Source: Asticcacaulis sp. (GTDB taxonomy: Bacteria; Pseudomonadota; Alphaproteobacteria; Caulobacterales; Caulobacteraceae). Taken from it: 16,521 bases of DNA. A program made the translations under genes and the position numbers. The DNA is taken from the NCBI RefSeq assembly GCF_020217185.1, contig NZ_JAIWNX010000303.1:1-16521 (forward strand). The letters are read 5' to 3'. Below the pieces are notes generated by a model that worked only from the letters and a program-made list of their open reading frames with translations, ran no database searches and was not told the origin of the DNA. This document shows, piece by piece, positions 15,898 to 16,521 of the stretch (the stretch's first letter is position 1; each line of letters starts with the position of its first letter).

Positions 15898-16112
15898 GCC
15901 CGTACACGGCGTATTTTCAGCCAAAAAGCCGGGAAGCTGTGGATAGGAGCGAAAGGCGCGTTGACTCTCACCGCCACGGCCTTTAGACACCGCCCTCCCG
16001 ACGGACAACGACGGCGCGGACGAAAACAGAAAGAGCTTTTGTTCTTTTTATTCAGTCTGTTAATTCGATGTCTTGAGAGCGGCTCGCTGATTTAACTTTT
16101 TAAAAAGGCGGG
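15898..16112. other. Intergenic stretch upstream of the rRNA promoters
   Basis: No gene is supported. It holds a possible extra promoter (TTGACT at 15961-15966 and TTTAGA at 15982-15987, 15-base spacer, weak), an 8-of-9 DnaA-box match on the minus strand at 15938-15946, and an AT-rich run with T-tracts near 16030-16050 that could end trmJ transcription without a clear stem. Confidence 0.45.
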
Positions 16113-16141
16113 TTGACAGGCGGAAGGGAAGTCACTATCTC
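16113..16141 (+). promoter_or_regulatory. rRNA operon promoter P1
   Basis: A perfect TTGACA (16113-16118) is spaced 17 bases from TATCTC (16136-16141), preceded by an AT-rich run (TTTAACTTTTTAAAAA) that may act as an UP element. It is the first of three same-sense promoters leading to the rRNA leader. Confidence 0.75.
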
Positions 16142-16238
16142 AGCCGCTTCCTTGCAGATGAAACTTATCTGAAAGTGACATTCGCAAGGCGTTAAGCTTA
16201 AGTTTTAAATGAGTTGAAAAACTTTTTAAAATAAAGAC

Positions 16239-16266
16239 TTGACGGTAAAAATTGAGCGGTTATAAG
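16239..16266 (+). promoter_or_regulatory. rRNA operon promoter P2
   Basis: TTGACG (16239-16244) and TATAAG (16261-16266) with a 16-base spacer. A strongly AT-rich stretch at 16190-16237 precedes it, UP-element-like. GAGCGG (16254-16259) and CCGCTC (16269-16274) form an inverted repeat around the -10 box. Confidence 0.85.
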
Positions 16267-16335
16267 CGCCGCTCTCCTGCTTCTGAGGGCTTCGGCCTGA
16301 GGCGGCGGACCGGTTGAGAAAGTTGAAAAACGGCC

Positions 16336-16363
16336 TTGACTTGAAAAATTAAAGCGGTATAAG
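16336..16363 (+). promoter_or_regulatory. rRNA operon promoter P3
   Basis: TTGACT (16336-16341) and TATAAG (16358-16363) with a 16-base spacer. AGCGG before and CCGCT after the -10 repeat the P2 design, and TATAAGCGCCGCTCTC is identical in both. AGTTGAAAAAC precedes both (16212-16222 and 16321-16331), suggesting module duplication. Start site near 16370. Confidence 0.88.
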
Positions 16364-16369
16364 CGCCGC

Positions 16370-16521
16370 TCTCTCAAACAACTGAGATTGAGTTGTTCCC
16401 CGCGCCGGTGAGGCTGGCACGTGTGGTGATCTTTGACATTGTGGAATGGGGAAGGGAAACGCAGGCGGCGGTGGTCTATGACGACTACTGTTGCAAGCGG
16501 TCTCTTTTAATAGACAACCAT
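16370..16521 (+). other. Leader of the 16S-23S-5S rRNA precursor (16S lies beyond the window)
   Basis: From the predicted P3 start the sequence is transcribed leader. It holds a boxA and, near its end, GTCTAT (16474-16479) that can pair with ATAGAC (16510-16515), a possible part of a processing stem. The 16S 5' sequence (GAGTTTGATC-like) is not reached, so the rRNA assignment rests on promoters and boxA. Confidence 0.75.
16427..16438 (+). promoter_or_regulatory. boxA antitermination element
   Basis: TGATCTTTGACA matches the E. coli rrn boxA TGCTCTTTAACA at 10 of 12 positions and lies in the expected leader position downstream of the promoters. It would bind NusB/S10 to give Rho-resistant transcription of the rRNA operon. 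Confidence 0.8.

Noticed and set aside
15938..15946. DnaA-box-like site (CTATCCACA on the minus strand)
   Set aside because: A single 8-of-9 match without clustering or an AT-rich unwinding region typical of an origin; could be chance.
14785..16008. 407-codon open frame antisense to trmJ and the autotransporter end
   Set aside because: It runs through a terminator, a promoter and two real genes; no protein signature.
16370..16521. 16S rRNA gene start
   Set aside because: The conserved 16S 5' end is not reached; only the leader is inside the window.
1..16521. Mobile elements, CRISPR arrays, tRNAs, toxin-antitoxin or phage-defence genes
   Set aside because: No transposase, integrase, regularly spaced repeats, cloverleaf or recognisable defence protein was seen on either strand.

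Overview
The window reads as chromosomal core sequence of an alphaproteobacterium, most likely a Caulobacterales member such as Asticcacaulis. The genus is an inference from overall character, not a database match. Supporting signs are a GAAC-N7-GAAC SOS box before recA, a eukaryote-like 404-residue NADP isocitrate dehydrogenase, GC-rich third codon positions throughout, and promoters of TTGCGC/TTGACN-N16/17-TATAAN type. I see no transposase, integrase, phage gene, tRNA, CRISPR array or compositional island.

Layout. 1-1390: LexA-controlled recA with two downstream hairpins. 1430-4194: alaS with its own promoter and a strong terminator. 4256-5032: a classical short-chain dehydrogenase. 5045-5188: a very palindrome-rich convergent intergenic stretch. 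5169-5965 (minus): a GDT1/TMEM165-type manganese exporter gene behind a yybP-ykoY manganese riboswitch and its own promoter. 5951-8658 (minus): an AEC-family transporter, a DUF2939-like anchored protein and a zinc-ribbon metallopeptidase, probably partly co-transcribed. 8762-9871 (minus): a secreted CE2-type SGNH carbohydrate esterase with a LacI-type operator-like palindrome over its promoter. 9881-11256 (minus): icd with promoter and terminator. 11375-15050: a large exported trypsin-fold/autotransporter fusion with promoter and terminator. 15068-15897: trmJ, whose promoter predicts a leaderless mRNA. 15898-16521: control region of a ribosomal RNA operon with three tandem promoters and a boxA; the 16S gene itself begins beyond the window.

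The protein-coding genes are mostly independent housekeeping or envelope units. The informative content is regulatory: SOS control of recA, direct manganese sensing by RNA for the exporter, possible sugar-responsive repression of the esterase, a leaderless start for trmJ, tandem rRNA promoters with an inverted repeat around the -10 box, and an identical terminator core shared by alaS and icd. I found no convincing wholly new multi-gene system. The best leads for something undescribed are the palindromic element that supplies the exporter's stop codon, the -10-spanning inverted repeat of the rRNA promoters, and the reused terminator core.
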